Shown piece by piece: positions 14,233 to 21,734 of a DNA stretch of 32,834 nucleotides. The notes under the pieces were generated by a model, which was not told the DNA's origin, searched no databases, and saw only the letters and a list, made by a program, of their open reading frames with translations. Positions within the stretch are counted from its first letter, which is position 1, and each line of letters begins with the position of its first letter. This stretch comes from Pseudomonas sp. Ga0074129. GTDB lineage: Bacteria > Pseudomonadota > Gammaproteobacteria > Pseudomonadales > Pseudomonadaceae. A program made the position numbers and the translations under genes. Where the stretch lies: contig LNDO01000005.1 of NCBI GenBank assembly GCA_001465025.1, positions 1-32,834 of the forward strand, in the 5' to 3' direction.

Positions 14233-16949
14233 GCTGCAGCCGCCTTGACGTGATCCCACGCCCCCACGCTCCAACCCGCAGCCCGCGCGGAATCGCGCCA
14301 CTTTTCAACCATCACACCCAACTGGGCTGCCGTGAAGGATGGGGCCGGGGAAGGTTCCAAGTCCTGCGGGAAGAAGAACGCACCAAAGCGCCGACTCGTG
14401 CCCTCATGCCAGGGGATGCTGCGCGTCTTCTCAATCTCAGCGCTCACGAACAGGCTGAACTTCGTTTGGCTCAACGCATGCTCTTTGTTGCGCTGGCACC
14501 ACTCGGTAAACAGCGCGTACAGATCGGTGCTTAAACAGCCGCCCCATAGCCCGCCGCCCAGTTCACCCACACGCCACAAATGCACAAAGGTCTGCCAGCC
14601 CGCCCGGCTCAGCGCCACCAAGCGTTCACGCGCCTCGGTTTTGGGTGGGCGCGTGCGCTGGTCAAAGTCGGCCAGGTCAACACCCAACAGCCAGCCATAC
14701 AACGCCGCCACCCCGCCATTGCGCAGCTCAGCACCAATCGCCTTTTGCCGCGCAGCAGGTAGGGTTTCCTGTGGCCACATCACCAAAAAGCGGCGATCGC
14801 TTTCGCTGATCGGCCACGGCAGGATTTCGTTCGAGAGGAACACCGCATTCATGTGGTTAGCTTCTTCCCAACCGTTGATGAATTTGGACTCCATGCGCAC
14901 CGTCTTGCCGGTGATCAAATGCTTGATCTTGCCCACCTGGTTGTAACGCTGATCGCGGCTCACAACCTCTTCAAACACAGCCCAAAGCTTGCGGCTCTGC
15001 CACGCGTTGAAGTTGCTCTCAAGCTGCGTCTGCCCAACCGTTGCCGCGTACTGGCCGTAAAGCTCACCCAGCGCATCGGCAAACAACAGGCTCTTGCCCG
15101 AACCTTCCATAATCGAGTGCATCAGCACGGCCGTGTCCATCTTCGCGCCGGGGTGCTGCAGCGGATACGCCAACCAGCGCACCAACCAATCACACGCCGC
15201 CTCATCGTGGTTACACAAAAAGCTGATCAGCCAGATCAGGTTCGCGCACGCCGCATCATCACGCACCGGCTCAAGCGGCAAGCCGTCATAGGTGTTGATG
15301 TAAACGCTGGGGTCTTTCGTCATCGTCGGGTCAAACACGATGTGGTCAACATCCACCACCCGCCGCTCAGCACTGTTCAACCACAACGCATAAGCATCAC
15401 CGAGGGCCATCTTCACAGCGCCCTCAGGCACGCGCCGCTTCTTTTGCCGGTCCCACACATCCTTGGTGCCATCGATGTACACATACCGCTCAACCGGCGG
15501 CATACCCAGCGCCCCGCCCTTCTTGCCGGTAAGCCGCTGCGCCTGCTGGATATCGCGCACCTGGTCAGCACTTACCGCCTTGCGCGTGCCATCCACCAGC
15601 GCCATCCAATCTTTCGCCAAAGGCTTGCCCACCAACGCCTCAAAGGCTGGCTTCTTCATCAGCAGGGCTTTATCGATATCCCACACCTGCGTAGTGCCTT
15701 CCACCAACGCATAGCGCCTTACCACCTGGGCAAGCGTCAGCGCCTCCCCCGCGCCCCCGGTAGTGACGGTGGTGCGATTTTCCGGCGCGCAGTCATCAGA
15801 TGGGGCGCGGGGAAGATCCACCGCAGGCTCCACGCTCAAAGCCGCCAGCAACTGCTCACGCACGGCATCCAAACCCAACGCCGCATGCAAGTCATTCCAA
15901 TCCTTGCCATCAGCCCCCAGCGGGAAGGCAGCAACGCCGCCACATTGCGCAGCGGCCAACTCAGCCTTGGTGCGGCCGGGGTTGCCGTCCACGGTGGGGT
16001 CATCATCACCACACAACACAATGCGCGCGGCGGGGTTAAGTGCACGCAGCGCGGTGGCAACCTTCGGCAGGTTGCCCGAATCAATACCCGCCACCATCGC
16101 CCAGCCCGTAGCCATCTGGCAGCTCGCCGCCGTGGCATAACCTTCGGCCAGGCCAATCACCTCAACCTGCGCCAACTCAGCCTCACTTAGCCGAGCCAAC
16201 ACATGAAAACAGCCGCTCTTGCGGCCGTACTTCGGAAAGCGCTTCTTACCGGTGCTGGTCACCTGCTGCAGGCTGTGCAACCGCCCTGCCTCATCGCGCA
16301 GCGGCATAATCAAATCACCACGGCGCAACACCAGCATCGACAAATGCGCAGGGCGCGGGTCTGGCACGCTCTTCAAGTAGCGCTGCGCATCCTCACCCAC
16401 CCACAGCTGGCAGCGCTCGGCTTGGTCATCAATCTCCAGCACCACGGTGTGGCGCATAAAGGCCACACCAAAAGCGCCCACCTGTTTGTTGTCCAGGTAG
16501 GCGCTCTTACCGTCTGCTGCTGTGTGTTGCGCCCAAATCACCGCGCACTCGGCGGCAACCTTGGCGCGCATGCGCTCAAGCAACGCCTCATCGGCCTCAA
16601 TCTCAGCTTGGCGGGCAATGCGGCGGGCTTCGTGCTCACGCGCAAAGCGGCGCTTATCCTCGGCGGTCAGCTCGGTTTTCTCCGGCGTCCAACCGTTATC
16701 CATCGCCAGCTTAATCACCGTGCCCAGCCCGGTACCGGCCTTGCGAAAGCTTTTCCACACCGTCTTCGCATCGCTCAACTTGTACCCGGTACCGGACTGG
16801 CTCCAAGTGCCCCACGCGTCCCAACCGTTGGTGCCAAACTCAGCCTTAATGCCCATCCCAACCTGCACCCAGGTTTCGCGATCAGTCGCGGGGATGAACC
16901 GCAGCAGCACACGCAAATCTTCAAGTGAAACCGGGATCTGATCAGCCAC
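14229..16949 (-). CDS. Phage primase-helicase (PriCT-2, Toprim, P-loop helicase)
   Basis: 906 aa. Residues ~10-90: PriCT-2-like domain (LLRFIPATDRETWVQVGMGI). Residues ~258-365: Toprim primase core with the acidic GLAEGYATAAS and LCGDDDPT motifs. Residues ~530-800: DUF5906/P4-alpha-like helicase with Walker A MEGSGKSLL near 614 and LWAVFEEVVSRDQR as Walker B. The C-terminal ~100 residues look like a winged-helix/DNA-binding region. It should prime and unwind at the phage origin, possibly recognising the repeat array just beyond its stop. Its start overlaps the zinc-finger gene by eight bases. Confidence 0.9.
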   Translation of the reverse strand: MADQIPVSLEDLRVLLRFIPATDRETWVQVGMGIKAEFGTNGWDAWGTWSQSGTGYKLSDAKTVWKSFRKAGTGLGTVIKLAMDNGWTPEKTELTAEDKRRFAREHEARRIARQAEIEADEALLERMRAKVAAECAVIWAQHTAADGKSAYLDNKQVGAFGVAFMRHTVVLEIDDQAERCQLWVGEDAQRYLKSVPDPRPAHLSMLVLRRGDLIMPLRDEAGRLHSLQQVTSTGKKRFPKYGRKSGCFHVLARLSEAELAQVEVIGLAEGYATAASCQMATGWAMVAGIDSGNLPKVATALRALNPAARIVLCGDDDPTVDGNPGRTKAELAAAQCGGVAAFPLGADGKDWNDLHAALGLDAVREQLLAALSVEPAVDLPRAPSDDCAPENRTTVTTGGAGEALTLAQVVRRYALVEGTTQVWDIDKALLMKKPAFEALVGKPLAKDWMALVDGTRKAVSADQVRDIQQAQRLTGKKGGALGMPPVERYVYIDGTKDVWDRQKKRRVPEGAVKMALGDAYALWLNSAERRVVDVDHIVFDPTMTKDPSVYINTYDGLPLEPVRDDAACANLIWLISFLCNHDEAACDWLVRWLAYPLQHPGAKMDTAVLMHSIMEGSGKSLLFADALGELYGQYAATVGQTQLESNFNAWQSRKLWAVFEEVVSRDQRYNQVGKIKHLITGKTVRMESKFINGWEEANHMNAVFLSNEILPWPISESDRRFLVMWPQETLPAARQKAIGAELRNGGVAALYGWLLGVDLADFDQRTRPPKTEARERLVALSRAGWQTFVHLWRVGELGGGLWGGCLSTDLYALFTEWCQRNKEHALSQTKFSLFVSAEIEKTRSIPWHEGTSRRFGAFFFPQDLEPSPAPSFTAAQLGVMVEKWRDSARAAGWSVGAWDHVKAAAA

Positions 16950-17148
16950 GTTTCAACTCCCGCAGCTGCTGGCGATCAATGCAGCACTGGCAACCCGGTA
17001 CCGCCACACGGCGCGCATCAGGGATATCGCTGCCACACTCAACGCATTCAAGGGCGCTTACGCCCTGGTACTGCACACGGTTGGCCATTGCGGCTACACG
17101 CTGCTGCTCTTCGAGTTCCTGCGCGCGCTCAAATTGGTTCTCATCCAT
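16942..17148 (-). CDS. TraR/DksA-family zinc-finger protein
   Basis: 68 codons from the ATG at 17148; the longer frame to 17178 lies within the upstream gene. N-terminal coiled-coil half (DENQFERAQELEEQQRVAAM), then a C4 zinc finger: CVECGSDIP and a distal CQCC in PGCQCCIDRQQLRE. Phage TraR-like proteins mimic DksA plus ppGpp by inserting into the RNA polymerase secondary channel. It could tune host or phage promoters. It overlaps the CII-like gene upstream and the primase gene downstream. Confidence 0.85.
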   Translation of the reverse strand: MDENQFERAQELEEQQRVAAMANRVQYQGVSALECVECGSDIPDARRVAVPGCQCCIDRQQLRELKRG

Positions 17149-17626
17149 GCTGGCTGCACTCCATTTCCTTTCGCGCACCGGCCATAATGCCCAGCAGCTT
17201 GCGGATCAACGCATACCCATGCTCTTCCAGCTTGGCCACCTCTGCAGGCTCCCAGCGGCTATCCGCTGCACCGCCCGCCAGGCTGGCCACAAACTCACCC
17301 TCTTTGGCCAACAGCTTGCCCAGCGCCTGCATGGCATCGCGCGTGGCAGGCACAGGCGTAGGCTCATACGTCACCACGCCATACACCTGCTCAAACCACG
17401 CACGCACAGCCGGGCCGCGCACAAGCTGCACAACACGGGAGAGGTCATCGGGGCGTAAGTGATGGTCGGGGTAAGCACCCGAAAGGCGCTTTTGAAAGGG
17501 GCCGTACGGCTCGCCAAGAATGGCGCACACCGCCTTATGGCCACCGCGAAAATCACGGCAATCGTTATCGACTGCCACATCCAGCGGCACGGCAGGCCCG
17601 CTGTAATCGTCGTGCTGATGCTTCAT
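17141..17626 (-). CDS. CII-family phage regulator (CP76-like)
   Basis: 161 aa from the ATG at 17626; the ATG overlaps the stop of the preceding ORF (ATGA). The N-terminal helix-turn-helix region (DFRGGHKAVCAILGEPYGPF, then QKRLSGAYPDHHLRPDDL, then SRVVQLVRG) is typical of the phage regulatory CII / CP76 family. These proteins sit second to Cro in P2-like and Pseudomonas phages and influence the lysogeny decision or replication. The C-terminal part is helical (ATRDAMQALGKLLAKEGEF). Confidence 0.82.
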   Translation of the reverse strand: MKHQHDDYSGPAVPLDVAVDNDCRDFRGGHKAVCAILGEPYGPFQKRLSGAYPDHHLRPDDLSRVVQLVRGPAVRAWFEQVYGVVTYEPTPVPATRDAMQALGKLLAKEGEFVASLAGGAADSRWEPAEVAKLEEHGYALIRKLLGIMAGARKEMECSQHG

Positions 17627-17892
17627 GGTAGTAATTCCTGCCAACTACCATAGCCACAGGCAGGGCCGCGCCCTATCCTATGCCTACAGCAGCCAAAACC
17701 CCCTGTGTACGTGCTGTGCCTCGGGGGCTTCGGTTGTTGAGGTGTTGCGGCTGGTAACCGCTCCACCGGAACGCAGGGGCTGGGCCTATTCTTGGTGAGT
17801 GGCGCCCAGTTCCCCGCCTCTATTGCACCTGCCGCCGAGGCGTCAGGTTTGTTGCTCAAGCTGCAGCAGATGAATGCCGCAGGTACTGCCAA
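17623..17892 (-). CDS. Possible small ORF coupled to CII-like gene (Ash-like style)
   Basis: Open frame of up to 89 aa with a TTG start at 17892 that overlaps the cro-like gene; the true start is uncertain. Its TGA overlaps the CII-like ATG, which supports translation. The sequence (CVPVERLPAATPQQPKPP, then HSTYTGGFGCC, ending YGSWQELLP) resembles small Ash-type ORFs that occur before regulatory genes in pseudomonad and P4-like prophages. This resemblance is from memory of the pattern and not checked. A hairpin (17699-17727) lies within it. Confidence 0.38.
   Translation of the reverse strand: MAVPAAFICCSLSNKPDASAAGAIEAGNWAPLTKNRPSPCVPVERLPAATPQQPKPPRHSTYTGGFGCCRHRIGRGPACGYGSWQELLP
17699..17727 (-). 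terminator. Hairpin with short T-run in leftward operon
   Basis: CCCCC (17699-17703) pairs with GGGGG (17723-17727). On the minus strand the stem is followed by TTTT. It may be a weak terminator or attenuator between cro-like and CII-like genes, like lambda tR1, or a structure acting on translation of the coupled ORF. Confidence 0.35.
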
Positions 17893-18086
17893 TCAATGTC
17901 AGGGCGCAAAGATTCGCAAGGAACAGAGCCGCCAGAGTTGCGATCAATCTCAATAGCCAGAGCAGCACTGGCGCGCCGGTTCTCATAAGCGACTTGCCGC
18001 AGCTGCCCAACCGTAGTGCGGCAGCTAAGGGCAAAGGCCTCAAGCTGAGGCTTATCTAAGGCTTTGATGTAATCGAGCAACGTCAT
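17856..18086 (-). CDS. Cro-like repressor (YdaS/Cro family)
   Basis: 76 aa, ATG at 18086 with GGAGGTG just upstream. MTLLDYIKALDKPQLEAFAL, then TTVGQLRQVAYENRRASAAL, is a helix-turn-helix of the YdaS/Cro type, with Cro-like length. It is the first gene leftward from the CI operator region and is divergent from the repressor gene, the classical cro place. It would bind the same TTAGCA-N2-TGCTAA operators and shut off repressor synthesis during lytic growth. Confidence 0.82.
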   Translation of the reverse strand: MTLLDYIKALDKPQLEAFALSCRTTVGQLRQVAYENRRASAALAIEIDRNSGGSVPCESLRPDIDWQYLRHSSAAA

Positions 18087-18107
18087 GTGCACCTCCAATT
18101 AGCGGCC

Positions 18108-18136
18108 AGATTAGCAACTGCTAAACGCACACGCAA
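18108..18136 (-). promoter_or_regulatory. Candidate leftward early promoter (cro operon)
   Basis: Minus strand: TTGCGT (18136-18131), 17-base spacer, then TAATCT (18113-18108) preceded by TGC, giving an extended -10. The -10 overlaps operator 18111-18124. The rightward early promoter has the same arrangement. Confidence 0.5.
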
Positions 18137-18164
18137 TAGCAAACCGTAATTTACTAAACGCTAA
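18111..18164. promoter_or_regulatory. Operator group between cro-like and cI genes (three sites)
   Basis: TTAGCA-AC-TGCTAA (18111-18124) is a perfect palindrome. ATAGCA-AA-CCGTAA (18136-18149) and TTACTA-AA-CGCTAA (18151-18164) are degraded versions. Centre spacing is 25 and 15 bp. Three operators between divergent cro and cI genes is the lambda OR layout. I could not resolve the cI promoter on the plus strand. Confidence 0.72.
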
Positions 18165-18190
18165 CAGCGCGCAACCATTCAGGGATGGAT

Positions 18191-18916
18191 ATGAGCCAAC
18201 TACGCATAGCAGCCCTGCGCCAAATCATGGGCGAGATGTCCCAAAAGGACTTCGCTGACAAATACGACCTTAACGCCTCTCACCTGTCTCAACTGCTGAC
18301 AGGCCACAGGGCGCTGGGGGAGCGCGCCGCGCGCAACCTAGAAGAGAAGATCGGCATAACCCCCGGCACACTGGTTAGCCCGGGCCTTAGCCCAGATCAA
18401 ATCCCCGCCCCAGTGCAAGTACTAGAAGAGGTTAAGACCTATAACCTCACGCCGATTAGTGCCTGGGACGATGACACACCACTGGATGACGACGAGGTAG
18501 AAGTGCCGTTTCTCAAGGAAGTAGAGCTATCCGCTGGAAGCGGCCGCACCGCCATAGAAGAAAACACCCGCTTCAAGCTGCGCTTTGGCAAATACACCTT
18601 GCGCCGCCACAACGTTCAGCCTGAGCACGCAGTGTGCGTTCCGATTTACGGCAACAGCATGGAGCCTGTCCTGCGAAGCGGCGCTACAGTCGGCGTTGAT
18701 CGCAGCAAAACACAGGTAATTGATGGCGACATCTACGCCCTGAACCATGCAGGCCAATTGCGCGTTAAACAGCTCTACCGCCTTCCGGGCGGGGGCATAA
18801 AGCTGCGCAGCTTCAACCGTGAAGAACACCCTGACGAAGAGTACAACCCTGACCAGATGACTGATCTAAACATATCAATCATCGGCCGCGTATTCTGGGG
18901 CGCAATGTTCTTCTAA
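18191..18916 (+). CDS. CI-type repressor with S24 (LexA-like) peptidase domain
   Basis: 241 aa from the ATG at 18191, which has AGGG six bases upstream; an ATG at 18185 would add two residues. N-terminal helix-turn-helix: MSQKDFADKYDLNASHLSQL, then LTGHRALGE. The C-terminal self-cleavage domain has Ala115-Gly116 (LSAGSG), nucleophile Ser156 (YGNSMEPV) and Lys193 (RVKQLY). The 37-residue Ser-Lys spacing equals that of LexA. It should repress both early operons through the flanking operators and be inactivated by RecA-stimulated cleavage on DNA damage. The antirepressor near the left edge is a second possible inactivator. Confidence 0.92.
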   Translation: MSQLRIAALRQIMGEMSQKDFADKYDLNASHLSQLLTGHRALGERAARNLEEKIGITPGTLVSPGLSPDQIPAPVQVLEEVKTYNLTPISAWDDDTPLDDDEVEVPFLKEVELSAGSGRTAIEENTRFKLRFGKYTLRRHNVQPEHAVCVPIYGNSMEPVLRSGATVGVDRSKTQVIDGDIYALNHAGQLRVKQLYRLPGGGIKLRSFNREEHPDEEYNPDQMTDLNISIIGRVFWGAMFF

Positions 18917-18933
18917 CGAAACGCTACAATTAT

Positions 18934-18972
18934 TTAGCATTTGCTATTGCAAAGCGCTTTAGCTTTTGCTAA
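18934..18972. promoter_or_regulatory. Operator group downstream of cI (two sites)
   Basis: TTAGCA-TT-TGCTAT (18934-18947) and TTAGCT-TT-TGCTAA (18959-18972), each one mismatch from the palindrome TTAGCA-N2-TGCTAA found upstream of cI. Centre spacing is 25 bp, the same as the first pair in the other group. They cover the promoter of the rightward operon, like lambda OL. Confidence 0.75.
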
Positions 18973-18975
18973 TTT
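18947..18975 (+). promoter_or_regulatory. Candidate rightward early promoter
   Basis: TTGCAA (18947-18952), 17-base spacer, TAATTT (18970-18975) preceded by TGC as an extended -10. Both boxes overlap operators. Transcription would start near 18982, 30 bases before the first gene of the operon. Confidence 0.5.
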
Positions 18976-19011
18976 TGCTCCGTACCCCTTACCAAGGTCA
19001 CGGAGCAACCC

Positions 19012-19206
19012 ATGCACACAGCACAGCACGCCAACACCCGCTGCCCGGTGTATCTACACCCGGCCTGCGCATCCAAACCCGCCACCGTTCTCAGCATCCA
19101 GCAGGCCACCGGCCAGTTGGTGGTGATCACCGGCACCCGCACCCAGCTCAAACCCGCCACCACCCACGCCGATGACTTCGGCCCGTTCGGGGGTGACGCA
19201 GCATGA
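19012..19206 (+). CDS. Hypothetical early protein
   Basis: 64 aa, with GGAG six bases before the ATG; first gene of the rightward operon. No recognised family. The sequence contains CPVYLHPACASKPATVLSIQ and a beta-like GQLVVITGTRTQLKPA, so it is probably a small folded protein. Its stop overlaps the next start (ATGA-type). First genes in such operons are often host-takeover or anti-defence factors, but nothing in the sequence shows which. Confidence 0.65.
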   Translation: MHTAQHANTRCPVYLHPACASKPATVLSIQQATGQLVVITGTRTQLKPATTHADDFGPFGGDAA

Positions 19207-19433
19207 TCCGCGACGGCTTTATCACAACCCTCCAGCGCCGGCTTACCCGCGTCCGCCAAGCCGCTTGCCTGGCTGATGCTCAGTTTTGGGCAACTGGCGT
19301 GTTAGGCATGACCAGCGCCGGCTTTTTACTGGGCGCGCTTTCGTTCGAAGAGCGCGACCGCCTGGACGATCTAATCGCCAACGCGCAAAACACTCGTGAA
19401 GCCGAGCTAAGCGCACAGGAGGCCGCAGCATGA
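19203..19433 (+). CDS. Hypothetical early protein
   Basis: 76 aa. It starts with an amphipathic basic helix (TTLQRRLTRVRQAACLADAQ), then a hydrophobic stretch (WATGVLGMTSAGFLLGALSF) too short and Gly-rich to call a membrane span with confidence, then an acidic helix. It overlaps the genes on both sides by four bases, which supports translation. No known family. Confidence 0.62.
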   Translation: MIRDGFITTLQRRLTRVRQAACLADAQFWATGVLGMTSAGFLLGALSFEERDRLDDLIANAQNTREAELSAQEAAA

Positions 19434-20008
19434 GCCACCTTCTAATCGGCCTGCACGGCCTCGCCCGCACCGGTAAAGACACCGTAGCCCGCTACCTGGC
19501 CGCGCATTACGCGCTGCTGTCCTACGCCTTTGCCGACCCGCTCAAGCAAGCGCTGGCACAGATGTTCAACCTCACCGAGGCCCAGCTGGAAGGCGCAGCC
19601 AAAGAACAGAACATTGAGTGGCTGGGCAAATCCCCCCGCCAGCTAATGCAACTGCTCGGCACCGAATGGGGCCGCCACCTGGTGCACCCTGACCTTTGGC
19701 TGCTGCTGGCTGAGCAGAACATCGGCAACCAGCTCAGCATCGACCAAGCCCGCTACAGCGGCGTGGTGGTGCGTGATGTGCGCTTTGAGAATGAGGCCAC
19801 CTGGCTACGCCAGCGCGGCGGCAGCGTGGTGCATATCCTGCGTCCGGATGCCCCCAGCGTGGCCAGCCACAGCAGCGAAAGCGGCCTAGTTATCCACGAC
19901 AACGACTTCGTGCTGCGCAACGAAGGCAGCCTGGATGATCTGTACGCCCAGGTCACCCAGCTCATGCTCATCTTGCAGGCCCGTCAGCGCCTGCGTAACG
20001 CAGCCTGA
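19430..20008 (+). CDS. Deoxynucleoside monophosphate kinase
   Basis: 192 aa, with AGGAGG upstream. P-loop GLARTGKDT at residues 10-18, then SYAFADPLKQALAQMFNLTE, the characteristic LLGTEWGR, and VVVRDVRFENEATWLRQRGG; this matches the phage dNMP kinase family (T4 gp1-like). It phosphorylates dNMPs to dNDPs to feed phage DNA synthesis and in some phages accepts modified nucleotides. The cell already has Tmk, Cmk, Gmk and Adk, so a phage copy points to demand or to altered bases. Confidence 0.88.
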   Translation: MSHLLIGLHGLARTGKDTVARYLAAHYALLSYAFADPLKQALAQMFNLTEAQLEGAAKEQNIEWLGKSPRQLMQLLGTEWGRHLVHPDLWLLLAEQNIGNQLSIDQARYSGVVVRDVRFENEATWLRQRGGSVVHILRPDAPSVASHSSESGLVIHDNDFVLRNEGSLDDLYAQVTQLMLILQARQRLRNAA

Positions 20009-20018
20009 GGCCATGCCC

Positions 20019-20291
20019 ATGAACCGCGACCTTAACCAGGCTGCCGCCGTGCTCGGCATGGGCCCGCGCAAGCTGCGCGACCAGCTGCGCGAGCGCGGCA
20101 TCATCAACCACCAGGGCGAACTGGCGTGCCGCTACCGCGACAAAGGCCACCTCTACACCGAAACCCGCAGCCGCTGGAACAAAGCCATAAACGGCTGGAG
20201 CCACTACGGCACCGTGATGGTGACTGAGGCAGGCATTGCCTGGCTTGCACAGCAGCTGAGCATCAACGTCATTATCAAATTGAGGGCTTAA
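20019..20291 (+). CDS. KilA-C-domain protein (short antirepressor-like)
   Basis: 90 aa from the ATG at 20019, with GAGG eight bases upstream (an in-frame ATG at 20013 is too close to it). MNRDLNQAAAVLGMGPRKLR, then DQLRERGIINHQGELACRYR, then SHYGTVMVTEAGIAWLAQQL follow the pattern of the KilA-C/ANT domain found at the end of phage antirepressors, here without any N-terminal Bro or AntA domain. It may bind DNA or be an anti-repressor fragment. Confidence 0.72.
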   Translation: MNRDLNQAAAVLGMGPRKLRDQLRERGIINHQGELACRYRDKGHLYTETRSRWNKAINGWSHYGTVMVTEAGIAWLAQQLSINVIIKLRA

Positions 20292-20293
20292 CC

Positions 20294-20683
20294 ATGTCAC
20301 TGACCCAAGAACAACGCGCCGCTATCGACGCAACCACACACGCCGCAATGGTCGCAGCGCTTGTGAAGCCTGGCCAAGACATCATCCAGCAACTTACACC
20401 TGGCAAGGCCAACGCACTTCACATGGCAGTTGGCGCTTCCGGCGAAGCGGGCGAGCTATTGGACGCGATCAAGCGTTTTGTTATCTACAACAAACCGCTC
20501 GACCGGGAAAACGTAGTCGAGGAAATGGGCGATCTGGAGTTCTATATCGAGGGGCTACGCGCAGAGCTTGGAATTTGCCGCGAAGAAACACTCACCGCGA
20601 ATAAGTTCAAGCTGCTTGGTAAGCGCTACGCCAGCGGCAGCTACAGTGATGCGCAAGCAATCGCGCGCGCCGACAAGGCCTAG
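20294..20683 (+). CDS. MazG-like NTP pyrophosphohydrolase
   Basis: 129 aa. The MazG metal-binding pattern is clear: ASGEAGELLDAIKRF, giving ExxE, then VVEEMGDLEFYIEGL, giving ExxD. Such phage enzymes hydrolyse (d)NTPs to (d)NMPs; some are thought to lower ppGpp or to remove unwanted nucleotides. Next to dNMP kinase and an HD phosphohydrolase it suggests active control of the nucleotide pool. It follows the KilA-C gene by two bases. Confidence 0.82.
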   Translation: MSLTQEQRAAIDATTHAAMVAALVKPGQDIIQQLTPGKANALHMAVGASGEAGELLDAIKRFVIYNKPLDRENVVEEMGDLEFYIEGLRAELGICREETLTANKFKLLGKRYASGSYSDAQAIARADKA

Positions 20684-20687
20684 CCGC

Positions 20688-21050
20688 ATGAGCAGCCCAG
20701 CCAACCACGCCATCGGCGCGCTCAAACTGGCCGTGCTGAACATCGATCACCCGGGCGTTATCAGCCGCAGCACTGTGCAAAACGCCTGTGCCGAGGCTAT
20801 CGGCCGGCTGCAAAGCAACCAGCCCCACGCGGACGATCTGGTGCGCCTCTACACCCAGCTCTTCAGCGTAACGCCAGACGGCTACCTGCCCCACGTCACG
20901 CTGATTGACAGCACCCCGGCCAAGTTCGGCTGCGTCATCACCGATATCGACGGCAACGTGGTGGATCGCCAAGTGGGCAAAACCATCGAAGGCATCACCG
21001 AAATCATCCGCCTGCGCTTCACGCGCCCCAACGCGGAGGCCGCACCGTGA
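20688..21050 (+). CDS. Hypothetical early protein
   Basis: 120 aa, ATG at 20688, four bases after the MazG-like stop; the extension upstream lies within the MazG gene. Predicted mixed alpha/beta, with helical AIGALKLAVLNIDHPGVISR and strand-rich VTLIDSTPAKFGCVITDIDG. The phrase GCVITDIDGNVVDRQVGKTI could be a small beta domain. No family recognised. Its stop overlaps the next GTG start. Confidence 0.6.
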   Translation: MSSPANHAIGALKLAVLNIDHPGVISRSTVQNACAEAIGRLQSNQPHADDLVRLYTQLFSVTPDGYLPHVTLIDSTPAKFGCVITDIDGNVVDRQVGKTIEGITEIIRLRFTRPNAEAAP

Positions 21051-21295
21051 GCAGCACCCTCGAACAACTGCGCAAACAATACGCAGCCAGCTACATCACG
21101 GCCGAGCAACTGCTGGCCGACCACCTGCCCCACATCGGCAGCGTGAACCACCTGCGCCGCAAAATCCGCGCGGGCCACCTTGACATAAAGCTGCAACAGA
21201 TCGACCCCAGCTCCAACCGCAGCCCGTGGGTCATCTACCTAACCAACCTGGCCGACTGGCTAGACAAACAAGCCGCCGCATCCGCAGCGGCCTAA
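21047..21295 (+). CDS. PrtN-like pyocin-activator family protein
   Basis: 82 aa, GTG start overlapping the upstream stop (GTGA). EQLRKQYAASYITAEQLLAD, then HLPHIGSVNHLRRKIRAGHL, then WVIYLTNLADWLDKQ has the order and spacing of PrtN: a short helix, a basic winged-helix-like centre and a closing D-L-A-x-(Y/W)-(I/L)-D-K motif. PrtN activates R/F-pyocin genes from P-boxes in Pseudomonas. Homologues in phages may regulate late or early transcription. The call is by pattern and moderately secure. Confidence 0.58.
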   Translation: MSSTLEQLRKQYAASYITAEQLLADHLPHIGSVNHLRRKIRAGHLDIKLQQIDPSSNRSPWVIYLTNLADWLDKQAAASAAA

Positions 21296-21335
21296 ACGGC
21301 CCACCAGGGCCAACATCACCACTGAGGCACAGCAC

Positions 21336-21680
21336 ATGAAAGCAACCGACACCAACGAGTTTTTCAACTCACTTAACGCAGGCGTATTTGCCCAGCAAGT
21401 TGGCCGCGCCCTCTCAGATGTAGCAGCCGGCGTTATCGACCACGGCAAAAAGGGCAAGGTGGTACTCACCTTCGAGCTGAGCCAAATCGGCGAAAGCAAC
21501 CAGGTGAAGATCAATCACAAACTCGACTTCGCCCAGCCCACCAAACGCGGCACCAAGCGCGAAGACACCGCCCTCGACACGCCCATGTATGTCGGCCCCA
21601 ACGGCATTGAGTTGTTCCAAAACGACCCAACCGCCCAGCTGTTCAAAAACCAAGACACCCCAGTGCACGCCCGCGACTAA
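21336..21680 (+). CDS. Hypothetical protein next to DUF2303 gene
   Basis: 114 aa, with GAGG eight bases before the ATG. Helical start (FFNSLNAGVFAQQVGRALSD), then strands GKVVLTFELSQI and NQVKINHKLDFAQP, then a polar tail with PMYVGPNGIELFQN. Proteins of this type accompany DUF2303 genes in many prophages, so the two probably act together, but no function is known. Confidence 0.65.
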   Translation: MKATDTNEFFNSLNAGVFAQQVGRALSDVAAGVIDHGKKGKVVLTFELSQIGESNQVKINHKLDFAQPTKRGTKREDTALDTPMYVGPNGIELFQNDPTAQLFKNQDTPVHARD

Positions 21681-21734
21681 ACGCCCGCTGCCTGCTTAAC
21701 GCATCACACAAGCCACTCACCAAGGAACAAACCC

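Noticed and set aside
14853-16190. 445-codon open frame on the plus strand opposite the primase-helicase gene
   Set aside because: The minus-strand gene has clear domains; the plus-strand peptide is Arg/His/Gln-rich with no domain, a common shadow in GC-rich DNA.
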